Shown in pieces: positions 19,036-27,724 of a stretch of DNA of 64,000 nt. Below the pieces are notes generated by a model, which was not told where the DNA came from, searched no databases, and saw only the letters and a list, made by a program, of their open reading frames with translations. Source of the stretch: Candidatus Zipacnadia bacterium (GTDB taxonomy: Bacteria; Armatimonadota; Zipacnadia; Zipacnadales; UBA5352); NCBI GenBank assembly GCA_029821735.1, contig JALGSU010000002.1, positions 124,001 to 188,000 on the forward strand. The letters are read 5' to 3'. Within the stretch, counting starts at the first letter, position 1. Each line of letters opens with the position of its first letter. The position numbers and the translations under genes were made by a program.

Positions 19036-20865
19036 GTGATACGCAACACAACAGCAGTGATGATCGCGGCAATAATGGCAGTGGCGATCGGTCTCACAAC
19101 CGTCGCTCTGGCTGATACCGAGGAGCCTGCGGTAGACGTAACCGTAGTCTTCGGCGCAACGCGCTCCGACGCAAAGTCCACCGACGTGGCAGCAAGCGTC
19201 TACACCGTTGATGAGGCGGCCATCGAGGCCTCCCAGGCAACAACCGTTCAGGAGCTTTTGCACACCATTCCCGGTGTGCGCATCATGCAGCAAGGCTCGC
19301 CCGGCGGCGCAGTCACCGTATTCACGCGCGGTGGCGAGAGCAATCAGACACTCGTGGTTGTCGACGGCATCCGAATCAACAACCCGATGACCGGCCTCGT
19401 CGACCTGGCCAACATGACCGTCGACCAGGTCCGCCGCGTCGAATATGTGAAGGGCCCATTCACGACGCTGTATGGCGCGGACGCGATGTCGGGCGTCATC
19501 TACATCTTCACCAAGCCCGGTGCGCAGGTCGATGACCAGATCAGCGTGGGTGGCGGAAACTTCGGCGCCATGCAGGCGAGTGTCGCCCTCGGCGATGGCC
19601 AGGGGGACCGAGGCTGGGCCCTCAGCGGCAGCTACGTCGATGGCGATGGCTCCCGCGACGCCAACAGCGACTACAACGGCTTCTCGACCGCAGCGCGCTT
19701 TGACGCGCCCGTGGGCGGCGGAGTGCTGACACTCACCGGCCGCTATCAGGACTACGAGCATGGCATTCGGGGTCCGCTCACCGGCCTGAGCGCCACCGAT
19801 CGTCAGGACCTGCAGACCACGCTCGGCTCGCTGAGCTGGCAACGCGAGGGCACATCGAGCCGCGACACCGTGCGCGTCGGGCTCTGGAATGAGCAGTATG
19901 CGTTCGATTACACGGACTGGTTCGGCGCGCCGCAACGGGCCGAAGCGGACCCCACTTACCTCGAAGCCGGCTGGCAGCACGACTTCCTCGCCGATGACAC
20001 AGAGATCAATGTGGGCGCGGAGTTCAAGCGCTTCGAGGGCGACTACACCGACACGTCGATGGGCACCTACAACGAGGAGAACGAGTCGACCGCGGGCTAC
20101 GCGCAAGTGCAGTATCGCCCCGGTGACTGGCGCCTCGTGGGTGGCGTCCGCGTCGAGGACGACAACCTCTTCAACCCCGACACCACCTGGCGTGTGGGCG
20201 CTACGCGTCTGATCAATGATGGCGAGGCCGGCGTCTGGGCCAACTACGGCACCAGCTTCCGAGCCCCGACCTTCAACGACATGTTCTTCCCCGGCTCAGG
20301 CAACACGGACCTGACCCCCGAGACCAGCACGGGCTGGGAGCTGGGTCTGTGGGACAGCATGGGCGCAGGCAACAGCCTGGAGGTGGTCTACTTCCGCAAC
20401 GATTACGAGGACCTGATCCAGTGGGCCCCCGCAGCGGGCGGCCTGTGGCAGCCCTTCAACGTGGGCACGGCGCGCACGCATGGCGCCGAGGTCACCGCGA
20501 CCCACCAACTCAACTCGAACTGGAGCAATGAGATCAGCTTTTCGCTGCTCGACACGCAATCGAGCGCCGGGCCACTGCTTCGCCGCCCGCGCCAGCAGGC
20601 GTCCTGCAGCTTCGTATACGATGGCGCGCGCAGCGACCTGCGTCTGGACGCCTATTACGTCGGCAAGCGCTTCGACGTGGTTGGCTTCGCGACCGAGCAG
20701 GTCGAGTCATACTTCGTCGTCGATCTGGGCGCCGAACACCAGCTGAGTGCTGACACAAGCGCGTGGCTGCGCGTGAACAACCTGTTCGACCAGTCCTACG
20801 AGGCCGCGGCGGGCTACCCGTCCCCCGGCTTCGCGCTGGTCGGCGGCATCACCCGCGACCTGTAG
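19036..20865 (+). CDS. btuB: TonB-dependent outer-membrane receptor, BtuB-like
   Basis: The 609-aa product has a signal peptide (to about VALAD). A plug domain follows (TVQELLHTIPGVRIMQQGSP, VVVDGIRINNPMTG, VEYVKGPFTTLYGADAMSGV), then a 22-strand-type beta-barrel with FRAPTFNDMFFPGSGNTDLT and a terminal GFALVGGITRDL. Plug and barrel length fit BtuB, the B12 receptor, and the cobalamin riboswitch upstream supports that substrate. The GTG start at 19036 follows GGGAGGT. It does not end in the usual C-terminal Phe. It is the last gene of the operon, closed by the terminator at 20891. Confidence 0.9.
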   Translation: MIRNTTAVMIAAIMAVAIGLTTVALADTEEPAVDVTVVFGATRSDAKSTDVAASVYTVDEAAIEASQATTVQELLHTIPGVRIMQQGSPGGAVTVFTRGGESNQTLVVVDGIRINNPMTGLVDLANMTVDQVRRVEYVKGPFTTLYGADAMSGVIYIFTKPGAQVDDQISVGGGNFGAMQASVALGDGQGDRGWALSGSYVDGDGSRDANSDYNGFSTAARFDAPVGGGVLTLTGRYQDYEHGIRGPLTGLSATDRQDLQTTLGSLSWQREGTSSRDTVRVGLWNEQYAFDYTDWFGAPQRAEADPTYLEAGWQHDFLADDTEINVGAEFKRFEGDYTDTSMGTYNEENESTAGYAQVQYRPGDWRLVGGVRVEDDNLFNPDTTWRVGATRLINDGEAGVWANYGTSFRAPTFNDMFFPGSGNTDLTPETSTGWELGLWDSMGAGNSLEVVYFRNDYEDLIQWAPAAGGLWQPFNVGTARTHGAEVTATHQLNSNWSNEISFSLLDTQSSAGPLLRRPRQQASCSFVYDGARSDLRLDAYYVGKRFDVVGFATEQVESYFVVDLGAEHQLSADTSAWLRVNNLFDQSYEAAAGYPSPGFALVGGITRDL

Positions 20866-20890
20866 TCTGAACACGACCTCCGCCACACCC

Positions 20891-20927
20891 GACCGCCCGG
20901 TGAGCACACCTCACCGGGCGGTCTTTC
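20891..20927 (+). terminator. Terminator of the B12 uptake operon
   Basis: A perfect 13-bp stem GACCGCCCGGTGA / TCACCGGGCGGTC (20891-20903 with 20911-20923) is followed by TTTCC. Confidence 0.9.
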
Positions 20928-21009
20928 CATGTGCCCGGAGGCCAGAGCCGGTGGGCTGGCGAAGGCTCTGTCGCTGGACCGACCTGACGACCGCGCGGAG
21001 GCGACTGCC

Positions 21010-22482
21010 ATGCCCGATCGACCGAACGTTCTGCTCTTCTTCACCGACCAGCACCGGCTCTCGGCGCTTGGCTGCTACGGGGAGACCGTCTGCCAGACCC
21101 CAAACATCGACCGATTAGCGGCGGAGGGCGTGCGCTTCGAGCGCGCCTACACGGTCTGCCCGGTGTGCAGCCCCACCCGCGGCACCATCATGACCGGCCA
21201 GTACCCCCACACGCACGGCATCACCTCGAACGTGCAGAATGTTGGCTCATCGGTGCATGAATTACGCGACCGGCCAGAGCTGCTGTCACGTCGCCTGGAA
21301 GCGGCGGGCTATCGGCTTGGCTACACTGGCAAGTGGCATCTGGGCACTGACCGGCGAGAGGCGTGGGGCGCCGCGAACGAGCCGTCGCTGCCCGGCGGCG
21401 TCGGTTTTGAGGGTCAGGAGTTCCAGGGGCATGGCGGAGGTGGCTTCGGGTACCCCGAGTATCACGAGTACTTGGCGGAACGAGGCCTCACACACGAGGT
21501 TCTCCCGTGGACCGAAGCCACCGAGGAAGTAGTCCCCTGCGGCGAACTCGGCGGGCCACTGGAGTCGACAGTGCCGTACTTCCTGGCTGAGAACACAATC
21601 TCACTGGCGGATCGCTTCGCGGACGCCGGCGAGCCGTGGTTCATCTGGCACAACAACTGGGGACCGCACGGTCCGTACTACGCGCCAACGGCATACGTCG
21701 ACATGTATCGGGACGCAGAGATCGACCCGTGGCCGAACTTCGACTGGCCCGCCCGACGGGTTCAGGGCCCGCACCAGACCAAGCTGCATCCCCGTGCGGA
21801 GCTGCTCGACTGGCGTCACTGGCAGGTTGCGCTGCGTCGGTACTACGCGTTCACCACGCTCATTGACGAGCAGATAGGGCGCGTGGTCGAACACCTCGAG
21901 CGCACCGGGCAACTCGACAACACTGTCATCATCTTCACGTCCGACCACGGCGAGACGTGCGGCAGCCACGGTGGTCTGACCGACAAGGGCTGGCACCACT
22001 TCGAGGAGACGCACCGGATCGGTATGATCCTGCGCCAGCCGAACGACCCGAATGCCGGCCATATACGCGATGAGTTCGCCTCGAATGCGGACATCTATCC
22101 GACGATCTGTGAGCTGGCCGGAGCGGAGTATGACGCGGAGGCAATTCACGGAGCGTCACTGCTGCCAATCGTGGCCGGGGATGCGACTGGTTGGCGCGAC
22201 GACGTGGTGACAGGGTTCGGCGGAGTGAACGGGCTCGCCATGACACAGCGCACGATCCGCTGTGGCGACCTGAAGTATGGCTACAACTGCTGCTGCGAGG
22301 ATGAACTCTACGACCTGGCGCGAGATCCGCAAGAAACGCGGAACGTTATCGGCGAGCCGGACTACTTCGCGGCGGCCCAGGATCTGCGGCATCGGTTGCT
22401 TGATTGGATGGGGAGCACAGGCGACCAGACTCGCGGCATTTACCGGCAGAGCAAGGTCGACTACTACGACCGGCGCGCATGA
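21010..22482 (+). CDS. Type I sulfatase (Cys-type), apparently cytoplasmic
   Basis: The 490-aa protein belongs to the alkaline-phosphatase-like sulfatases. MPDRPNVLLFFTDQHRLSAL opens with the metal-binding Asp. CSPTR (Cys53 to Arg57) is the C-x-P-x-R site whose Cys becomes formylglycine. TGKWHLG, FTSDHGE and the C-terminal YDLARDPQETRN complete the family pattern. Start ATG 21010 has GGAGG 8 nt upstream. No signal peptide is visible, so it may act in the cytoplasm on imported sulfated sugars, or the start is misjudged. No formylglycine-generating or anaerobic maturase gene is in the window. Confidence 0.92.
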   Translation: MPDRPNVLLFFTDQHRLSALGCYGETVCQTPNIDRLAAEGVRFERAYTVCPVCSPTRGTIMTGQYPHTHGITSNVQNVGSSVHELRDRPELLSRRLEAAGYRLGYTGKWHLGTDRREAWGAANEPSLPGGVGFEGQEFQGHGGGGFGYPEYHEYLAERGLTHEVLPWTEATEEVVPCGELGGPLESTVPYFLAENTISLADRFADAGEPWFIWHNNWGPHGPYYAPTAYVDMYRDAEIDPWPNFDWPARRVQGPHQTKLHPRAELLDWRHWQVALRRYYAFTTLIDEQIGRVVEHLERTGQLDNTVIIFTSDHGETCGSHGGLTDKGWHHFEETHRIGMILRQPNDPNAGHIRDEFASNADIYPTICELAGAEYDAEAIHGASLLPIVAGDATGWRDDVVTGFGGVNGLAMTQRTIRCGDLKYGYNCCCEDELYDLARDPQETRNVIGEPDYFAAAQDLRHRLLDWMGSTGDQTRGIYRQSKVDYYDRRA

Positions 22483-22485
22483 AAA

Positions 22486-22517
22486 AGGGCTGCGGAACCG
22501 GAAGGTTCCGCAGCCCT
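22486..22517 (-). terminator. Terminator of the second DUF4838 gene
   Basis: A perfect 14-bp stem AGGGCTGCGGAACC / GGTTCCGCAGCCCT (22486-22499 with 22504-22517) closes on a GGAA tetraloop. On the minus strand it runs into a T5 tract, so it mainly ends the minus-strand gene and lies just after the convergent sulfatase. Confidence 0.9.
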
Positions 22518-22537
22518 GACATCACCTGCGCACAGCT

Positions 22538-25000
22538 CTACTGCACTTTGCGCACGCTCAAAGCCCTGGCGGCGTCGATGCAGATGAACCCACTCAGCTC
22601 GCTTTCGGGCTTGATCCAGACGTCGTCGAGCACGCCTGTGCCCGCCTCGGTCACGACCATCTTCCACCAGCCCGCATCGCCCGCGCCAACGGTAATGAGC
22701 TTGCGATCGAGCGGCATCTCGGTACAGTCGAAGGTCTCAACTTCTCGACCGTCCGGTGCGAAGAGCGTAGCAATGGCGGTCTCTCCCGGAGGCCCTGCGC
22801 CGAGGCCGATGTGGAAGGCGTCTACGCCTGCGGGCACCTCAAAGTAGACCGGGCTGAGCGCGCCGAGGAAATGCAGGCCCTGATCGCTGAGCATCCCGTC
22901 CACGGCCCAGGCGCCCCCGTCAACAGCCATCTTGAAGCTCGCACTGCCAGCGGAGACTATCAGGTGATAGTGCGCCGAACCCTCAGCGTCCAGCTCGATC
23001 GGCACCTCCGTGCTCATGAGCCCGCTCGCGACCTCCGCGCCGTCTGCTCCCACGACCAGCCAGGAGACAAGCTTGCCTCGGGCCGACACCTGGCTGAAGC
23101 TTACGCTCACTTTGCCCGCGCCGGTCGGGTAGATCACGACGTGCTGGTCGCCGCGCAACAGATAACGGCCGACCGCTTCGGCACCGGGCACCTCGTCCGC
23201 GGGAGCAACCATCACGCTGTTGGCCAGCTTCGAGGCGCTCTGGCTCTCCTTACGCGGAGCCAGCGCCAGCGAGCCGCGCCTCGCGGACAGGAACTCGAAG
23301 AAGTCGACATCCGCCATGTAGAAACTCGTCGCTTCGGGGTCGGGCAAGAGCTTAAACTGGCGAAGGTTCCAGGCCAGCACGGTGAGGTTCTCGCCGATCA
23401 TCCCGAGGCGAGCGGCTGCGTCCTCGTCGGTGACCTTGGCCTCAGCACTGCGATAGAGGCGCTCGATCTCGGGCAGGTTCTTCACGTAGATGTCGGTCAT
23501 CATGTCGGTGGTCAAGGTGTAGCGCGCGTTCGGGAACTCGATGAAGTGCCGCTCGACTTCGGCGTCCAGCAGCCGCCACATCTCCTCAATCTCAGGTCCG
23601 CCCTCGGCATACGCCTTCGCGCAGTACTCGGTGAGCAGCGCATCCACGTCCACGTCCGGGTCCCACGCCAGCCTGGCCAGGATGTAGTTCAGCGGCGCGG
23701 CCCTCCCCCATGCCGAAATGCCATAAACATAGACGCCCTTGATGTTGGCCTCTTTGAGGCGGGGGTACATGAAAGAGAGTATGTTAAGGCCGGGGGGGTT
23801 GAGCGCGCCGGCTTCGGTCGAAATGTTCACGGGCAGATCGTAGTACGAGATGTTGTCGGTGATCTCGGTCCACTGGGCGAGCAGGTCGTCCCACTGCTCC
23901 TGCAATTCGGGCCGGTGGAGCGTATAGCCGTAGTCGAAGCTGGGAGTCCAGACCAGAAACACGTTCGGCTCCAGCGGGATGGGCGTACTTGGCGGGAAGA
24001 CGTATGCGGCGTAGACATAGCCCGCGAGGATCTTGTCGGGGTGTTTCTCGCCAACGATCTTGCCCACTTCATTGTAGAAGTTGACGATCGCCGGGGTCAC
24101 TGAGAGGTTACCGTTGGGATCGTCCTCATACAGCGCGGTGCAGTCCTCGCAATCACACCAGCCCGCCGAGTCAGAGGGCGAGAGCGAGTAGCACGTGCCG
24201 TTCGGGTTGGCATCGAAATACTCAATGGCCCGCCGAGCATACTCGGCGATGAGACCCTCGTCGGTCACGCACAGCTTGTACCGGCCGGTGGGCGGAATGC
24301 GCTTGCCGCCACGCTCGGCGAACCACTCGGGATGGGCGTCGAAATTCTCCGCCGGAATGGTGCGCCGCCAGTTGTGGCCGTGGCTCAGAAACAGACTGTG
24401 GCCGAGCTTCTGGCGCCCCCACCAGCGCATGACAACATCTCGGTCCTGCTGGGTGTAGGGCACGCGACGGTTGAGGAAGAAGGGCGCGTCGCTGATGTCG
24501 GTGTCAGGGATCGTGATGTCGGCGGTCGTCGGCACGTAGTCGCCATGCTCAGTGGGGTCGAGCCAGCGCACGCCCACGAACTGCTCGAGGAAACTGTACA
24601 CGCCGTTGGCGGTGCCGTTGCTGGTGCCGCCATGCAACGTCCGCTCTCCGTCGGCGGTGTCTGGCCCGGCGATGTAGATGCTGCCGCCCGCGGTCAGAAT
24701 GCGGAAGCCCTCAAGGGGCATGTCAGCCACCGCGATACCGGCCGCCTGCGCCGACGAGTTGTCGCCCAGGCAGATCATCGGCTCGGCGGGATCGTTAACG
24801 ATGGCCAACTTGGCTTTGGCAGCACGGTAGAGGTAGTCCTGGAGATCCACTGCAGCCCGCGCCACCGACGGCGGTGCGTCGGCCGCATGGTAGATGACGA
24901 ACGTCGTTCCTTCGCCCTCGACCAGCTTGGTCGGGGCGGCGCAACTGACGCAGGTCAAGGCCAGCGTCGCTGCGGCGACTAACAGTGCTGTGGTACGCAT
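22538..25000 (-). CDS. Secreted DUF4838 protein, probable lipoprotein
   Basis: Start ATG 25000 has GAGGAG 8 nt upstream and opens a signal sequence ending TCVSCAAP, where the Cys could be a lipidation site although position -3 is not ideal. Of 820 residues, about 25-150 form the glucuronidase-type N-domain (AAVDLQDYLYRAAKAKLAIV). The DUF4838 core follows, with SLSPSDSAGWCDCEDCTALY and the histidine-rich SLFLSHGHNWRR. The C-terminal 200 residues are beta-sandwich-like. It is paralogous to the gene at 12231-14441 and stands convergent with the sulfatase. A role in surface glycan breakdown is inferred. Confidence 0.8.
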   Translation of the reverse strand: MRTTALLVAAATLALTCVSCAAPTKLVEGEGTTFVIYHAADAPPSVARAAVDLQDYLYRAAKAKLAIVNDPAEPMICLGDNSSAQAAGIAVADMPLEGFRILTAGGSIYIAGPDTADGERTLHGGTSNGTANGVYSFLEQFVGVRWLDPTEHGDYVPTTADITIPDTDISDAPFFLNRRVPYTQQDRDVVMRWWGRQKLGHSLFLSHGHNWRRTIPAENFDAHPEWFAERGGKRIPPTGRYKLCVTDEGLIAEYARRAIEYFDANPNGTCYSLSPSDSAGWCDCEDCTALYEDDPNGNLSVTPAIVNFYNEVGKIVGEKHPDKILAGYVYAAYVFPPSTPIPLEPNVFLVWTPSFDYGYTLHRPELQEQWDDLLAQWTEITDNISYYDLPVNISTEAGALNPPGLNILSFMYPRLKEANIKGVYVYGISAWGRAAPLNYILARLAWDPDVDVDALLTEYCAKAYAEGGPEIEEMWRLLDAEVERHFIEFPNARYTLTTDMMTDIYVKNLPEIERLYRSAEAKVTDEDAAARLGMIGENLTVLAWNLRQFKLLPDPEATSFYMADVDFFEFLSARRGSLALAPRKESQSASKLANSVMVAPADEVPGAEAVGRYLLRGDQHVVIYPTGAGKVSVSFSQVSARGKLVSWLVVGADGAEVASGLMSTEVPIELDAEGSAHYHLIVSAGSASFKMAVDGGAWAVDGMLSDQGLHFLGALSPVYFEVPAGVDAFHIGLGAGPPGETAIATLFAPDGREVETFDCTEMPLDRKLITVGAGDAGWWKMVVTEAGTGVLDDVWIKPESELSGFICIDAARALSVRKVQ

Positions 25001-25173
25001 GGCATCGGCTCCTCTAATCGTCGGTCGACTTCCATCGGTAACTTCCCCGTGCGTCCGCATCCGCCCTGCCTGCGGGCAGACGATCGGGCTGTCGGAGATG
25101 GGGAAAGGCCTATGTTGCGATATTCATGATGCTGCCGTGAGCATAAACTGAGCACAAACTTCCTTAAGTGTGC
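25001..25173. other. Upstream region of the DUF4838 gene
   Basis: 173 nt between the DUF4838 start and the candidate RNA promoter. It holds the minus-strand ribosome binding site and a small inverted repeat CTGCCTGCGGGCAG near 25063-25080. No clear promoter for the minus-strand gene could be picked by eye. Confidence 0.3.
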
Positions 25174-25416
25174 TATACTTCTTTCGTCACGCACCGGTTG
25201 GACGGCCTGTACCGCCTGGGGTCCTTAGACGGGCGGCGGTCACTGCGGGGATATTCGCGCCCTCAATGACCGCCGCGAGGTAAACAAATGCCGCGCGGCA
25301 TTGTTCTGGGCGCAAGCGCGGCAGTTGACGGAGCGTCGGCCGGACGCGGGTGCGCACAAGTCCAGAACCAGGTAGTTTGCCGTGACCGATCCCCGATTCC
25401 CATTGGTCGGGGATCT
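25174..25416 (+). ncRNA. Candidate structured small RNA (no known family recognised)
   Basis: An extended -10 box TGCTATACT (TATACT at 25174-25179) would start a transcript near 25186. The sequence holds a 10-bp perfect stem GCGGCGGTCA/TGACCGCCGC (25233-25242 with 25267-25276), then AATGCC/GGCATT (25287-25302), then GTTCTGG/CCAGAAC (25303-25309 with 25362-25368) enclosing a GCGTC/GACGC hairpin. The last element is GATCCCCGA/TCGGGGATC (25388-25396 with 25407-25415), a terminator-like stem without a T run. The segment contains no credible coding frame and lies between genes on the opposite strand. It does not match 6S, tmRNA, RNase P or SRP RNA by eye. Confidence 0.45.
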
Positions 25417-25443
25417 CGCATGTACGGCTGGTCGGAGAGACAG

Positions 25444-25623
25444 CTACTGATCAGGGGGAGGCTTCGGCCTGGTCCCGAAATACAGGACCAGGATCACTGC
25501 GATCATCGACGGTACAACGACTGCAAGAGCCGCGCCCAACCTGCCCGCCGTCACCAGTGGCGCTACGGCCATCGCGAGTATTCCGAACGCAAGTAGTGCG
25601 ACGAGCCAGGCGCGCAGTGCCAT
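25444..25623 (-). CDS. Small two-TM membrane protein (59 aa)
   Basis: MALRAWLVALLAFGILAMAV opens the first of two hydrophobic helices, followed by a second helix and a short basic, Pro-rich tail (TRPKPPPDQ). The start at ATG 25623 is chosen because GGAGGAA lies 7 nt upstream. It closely resembles the 60-aa protein just upstream on the same strand in size, helix placement and charged tail, which suggests a tandem duplication. I do not recognise the family; a role as a small membrane regulator or subunit is possible. Confidence 0.65.
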   Translation of the reverse strand: MALRAWLVALLAFGILAMAVAPLVTAGRLGAALAVVVPSMIAVILVLYFGTRPKPPPDQ

Positions 25624-25710
25624 GGTTGATTCCTCCGCAAGCTCAGTTCCCCACATCCTGCGGATTCCCTCTGCCATGCGCAATGCCCACAGTTACTGTT
25701 GCTCCGCTGC

Positions 25711-25893
25711 TTAGCGCCTATCCCTGTCCCACTTTTGCCGAAGCGCCAGCCATTGCAGCACGAAGATCGCCGCCACGCAGGGCACCCCGATGCCAGCCGC
25801 CAGAAGCCATTGCCCGGAAACAGCCAGCGGAATCAGTGCCAGCGCCAAGAGCCCGATGGCTGTCATGCCCGCAACCAGTATCCCTGCTTCCAT
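25711..25893 (-). CDS. Small two-TM membrane protein (60 aa)
   Basis: The product has two hydrophobic helices (AGILVAGMTAIGLLALALIP and LLAAGIGVPCVAAIFVLQWL) and a basic tail (LRQKWDRDRR). ATG 25893 is preferred because GGGGAG sits 9 nt upstream. It is followed by its probable paralogue at 25444-25623, 87 nt away on the same strand, so both are likely co-transcribed. Family unknown. Confidence 0.65.
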   Translation of the reverse strand: MEAGILVAGMTAIGLLALALIPLAVSGQWLLAAGIGVPCVAAIFVLQWLALRQKWDRDRR

Positions 25894-26014
25894 GACGTTC
25901 ACTCCCCGTTCTGGTTCTACCCACTGGTGGCCTTGTTTATGCGTATGAAGGGTATCGGCCAATCACGCGGGAACATGATGTCTGGCCAGAAGGAGCCGGG
26001 AGGAGAGATAGCTC

Positions 26015-26776
26015 ATGCGCAACGTACGCTACGAAGAGCTTCTGCCCCACCAGATCGTTGAGGCGCGAGAGGAATGCCCGATCGCGTATATCGCGATCGG
26101 CGGAGTAGAGTGGCATGGCGAACAGAACTGCGTTGGACTCGACACCGTGAAGGCCAATGCGCTGGCCATCCGCTGCGCCGAGGCCGCCGGAGGCCTGCGC
26201 TTCCCTGCACTATTCTACGGCGAAAACCGCGAAGCGTATCTGATGGAGACCAACCATGACCCCGGGGAACTCATCAAGCAGAAGATGGGCCTGCCCGAGG
26301 AGAGCTTCGCGCCGGGCTACATGGGAGTGTCCATCCAGGAGACGGATGCGCGCTATATTGAGCTGCTTATCCATATCATGCGCGAGATCAAGAGCCTGGG
26401 CTTCAGGGTCATCACTATCATTGCCGGGCATTACCCGCTGCGCAACCACGGCACGGCGGCGGCGGAATGGTTCAACTGCATGGCCCGGCCGGTCACCGCA
26501 CAGGCCTGGTGCTGCAGCGGCTACGAGCTGGTACGCGACGAGATCCCCGAGGCCGGCGACCATGCGGCCGCGTGGGAGACCTCGCTGATGATGGCGCTGC
26601 GCCCCGAACTGGTTGACCTCAGCCGTCTGCCCGAGGACATGGATGAGAAGCTCATCGGCGTGAGCGGGCGCGACCCGCGCCAGCATGCGTCGGTCGAGTT
26701 CGGCCAACGCGGCGTGGAGGCAGTCGTCGAAGCGATTACGTCGAGGGCACACGAGATGCTGGCCCGAATGGGCTGA
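26015..26776 (+). CDS. Creatininase-family amidohydrolase
   Basis: The 253-aa product has the creatininase fold signatures: GGVEWHGEQNCVGLDT carrying metal-binding Glu, His and Asp, the AGHYPLRNHG loop, and GDHAAAWETSLMM with the last metal-ligand Glu. Members open cyclic amides or remove formyl groups; the exact substrate is not predictable. GGAGGAGAG precedes the ATG. In this region creatininase-like genes sit beside sugar dehydrogenases, which suggests a catabolic role. Confidence 0.88.
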   Translation: MRNVRYEELLPHQIVEAREECPIAYIAIGGVEWHGEQNCVGLDTVKANALAIRCAEAAGGLRFPALFYGENREAYLMETNHDPGELIKQKMGLPEESFAPGYMGVSIQETDARYIELLIHIMREIKSLGFRVITIIAGHYPLRNHGTAAAEWFNCMARPVTAQAWCCSGYELVRDEIPEAGDHAAAWETSLMMALRPELVDLSRLPEDMDEKLIGVSGRDPRQHASVEFGQRGVEAVVEAITSRAHEMLARMG

Positions 26777-26800
26777 GGCAAGCGCTGGGAGGTGGCCATC

Positions 26801-27724
26801 GTGCAGAGCGATACGCGTGTTGCAGCACTGCAACGAGCGTGGGATTATCATGAGTTGATGGGTCATCTGCGCCGAGGAGGGATCGCCAGCCTCATCTGGG
26901 GAGTGATCAGCCTCGGCGTCGGTGGGCTCGGAATGCTCGTAGACCCCTTCATGGCGTTCCTGGCATTGCTCGGACTGATGCTGGTGGCAGAGGGCATCTG
27001 GTTGCTCGCGGCACCCAGCCCGGCAGGTCTCATCGGTGAGGGCGTCATCTTTACTCTTCTCGGCGTGACGAACGTCGTGTTCGGGATTATCGATTCACTG
27101 GCCGGCGAAGGTGGCGCCATCTGGATCGGCATCGGGGCGTTCCAATTCTACTTCGGCGTGCAGGCGTTCAGGCGCTATGCGCGAGACAAGGACCGCTTGG
27201 ATAACCCACCCGCGCAGAACCTGCGCGACGCTGTAGCAGAGATCGGGAAGGACATACGTGGATCCAAGGCGACTCAGCGCGAGGACATCGTTGAGTTCCT
27301 GACCGCCCCGCCGTTCAAGATGCGTCTGGATGATGAGATGGCGGTAGTCTTCATGAGCCTCAAAGTCAGTTTCCTCTCGCGCGAGGATGTGAAAGTGCAA
27401 TTCACGGACGACCGCGCCTCGAAGAACCATACCGCAGTGGTCGTGGAGTTGCCCGACCGCAAGCCCATGAAGGGCCGTATCAGGGATGAATACGCCGAAC
27501 AGTACCGGGTCTGGGCTGCAGGAGCGCGCCTCGGCGACTCCACGCAGAAGCCGGGAGCTGGTGAGGCGAGCACGGAGGAGTGGGTGAAGCAGGCGCGCGC
27601 GGCGGGCCAGACCGACGAGCAGATCATCGCGACTCTGGTGGGCTCGGGATGGGCGGCGGGCGACGCCCGCAGCCTTATCGAAGCCACCGATGGCATGGAT
27701 GCGCTGAGGGGGAAGAACGCTTGA
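26801..27724 (+). CDS. Membrane protein with DUF308-like N-terminus
   Basis: The 307-aa product has about four TM helices in residues 25-125 (IASLIWGVISLGVGGLGMLV, FLALLGLMLVAEGIWLLAA and two more), resembling HdeD/DUF308 proteins. A soluble region of about 180 residues follows with no recognised domain, ending in a short helical segment (GQTDEQIIATLVGSGW). GTG 26801 is chosen as start because GGAGG lies 8 nt upstream. The GTG at 26792 would overlap that site. Its stop overlaps the TTG start of the next gene (TTGA), so the two are coupled. Function unknown. Confidence 0.7.
   Translation: MQSDTRVAALQRAWDYHELMGHLRRGGIASLIWGVISLGVGGLGMLVDPFMAFLALLGLMLVAEGIWLLAAPSPAGLIGEGVIFTLLGVTNVVFGIIDSLAGEGGAIWIGIGAFQFYFGVQAFRRYARDKDRLDNPPAQNLRDAVAEIGKDIRGSKATQREDIVEFLTAPPFKMRLDDEMAVVFMSLKVSFLSREDVKVQFTDDRASKNHTAVVVELPDRKPMKGRIRDEYAEQYRVWAAGARLGDSTQKPGAGEASTEEWVKQARAAGQTDEQIIATLVGSGWAAGDARSLIEATDGMDALRGKNA

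Noticed and set aside
22811-24103. A 430-codon plus-strand frame
   Set aside because: Antisense to the second DUF4838 gene; typical GC shadow with His/Arg/Asp text.
25288-25596. A 102-codon plus-strand frame over the candidate RNA and small protein gene
   Set aside because: Arg/Gln-rich text without a ribosome site. It runs over the terminator-like hairpin and is antisense to the small membrane protein.
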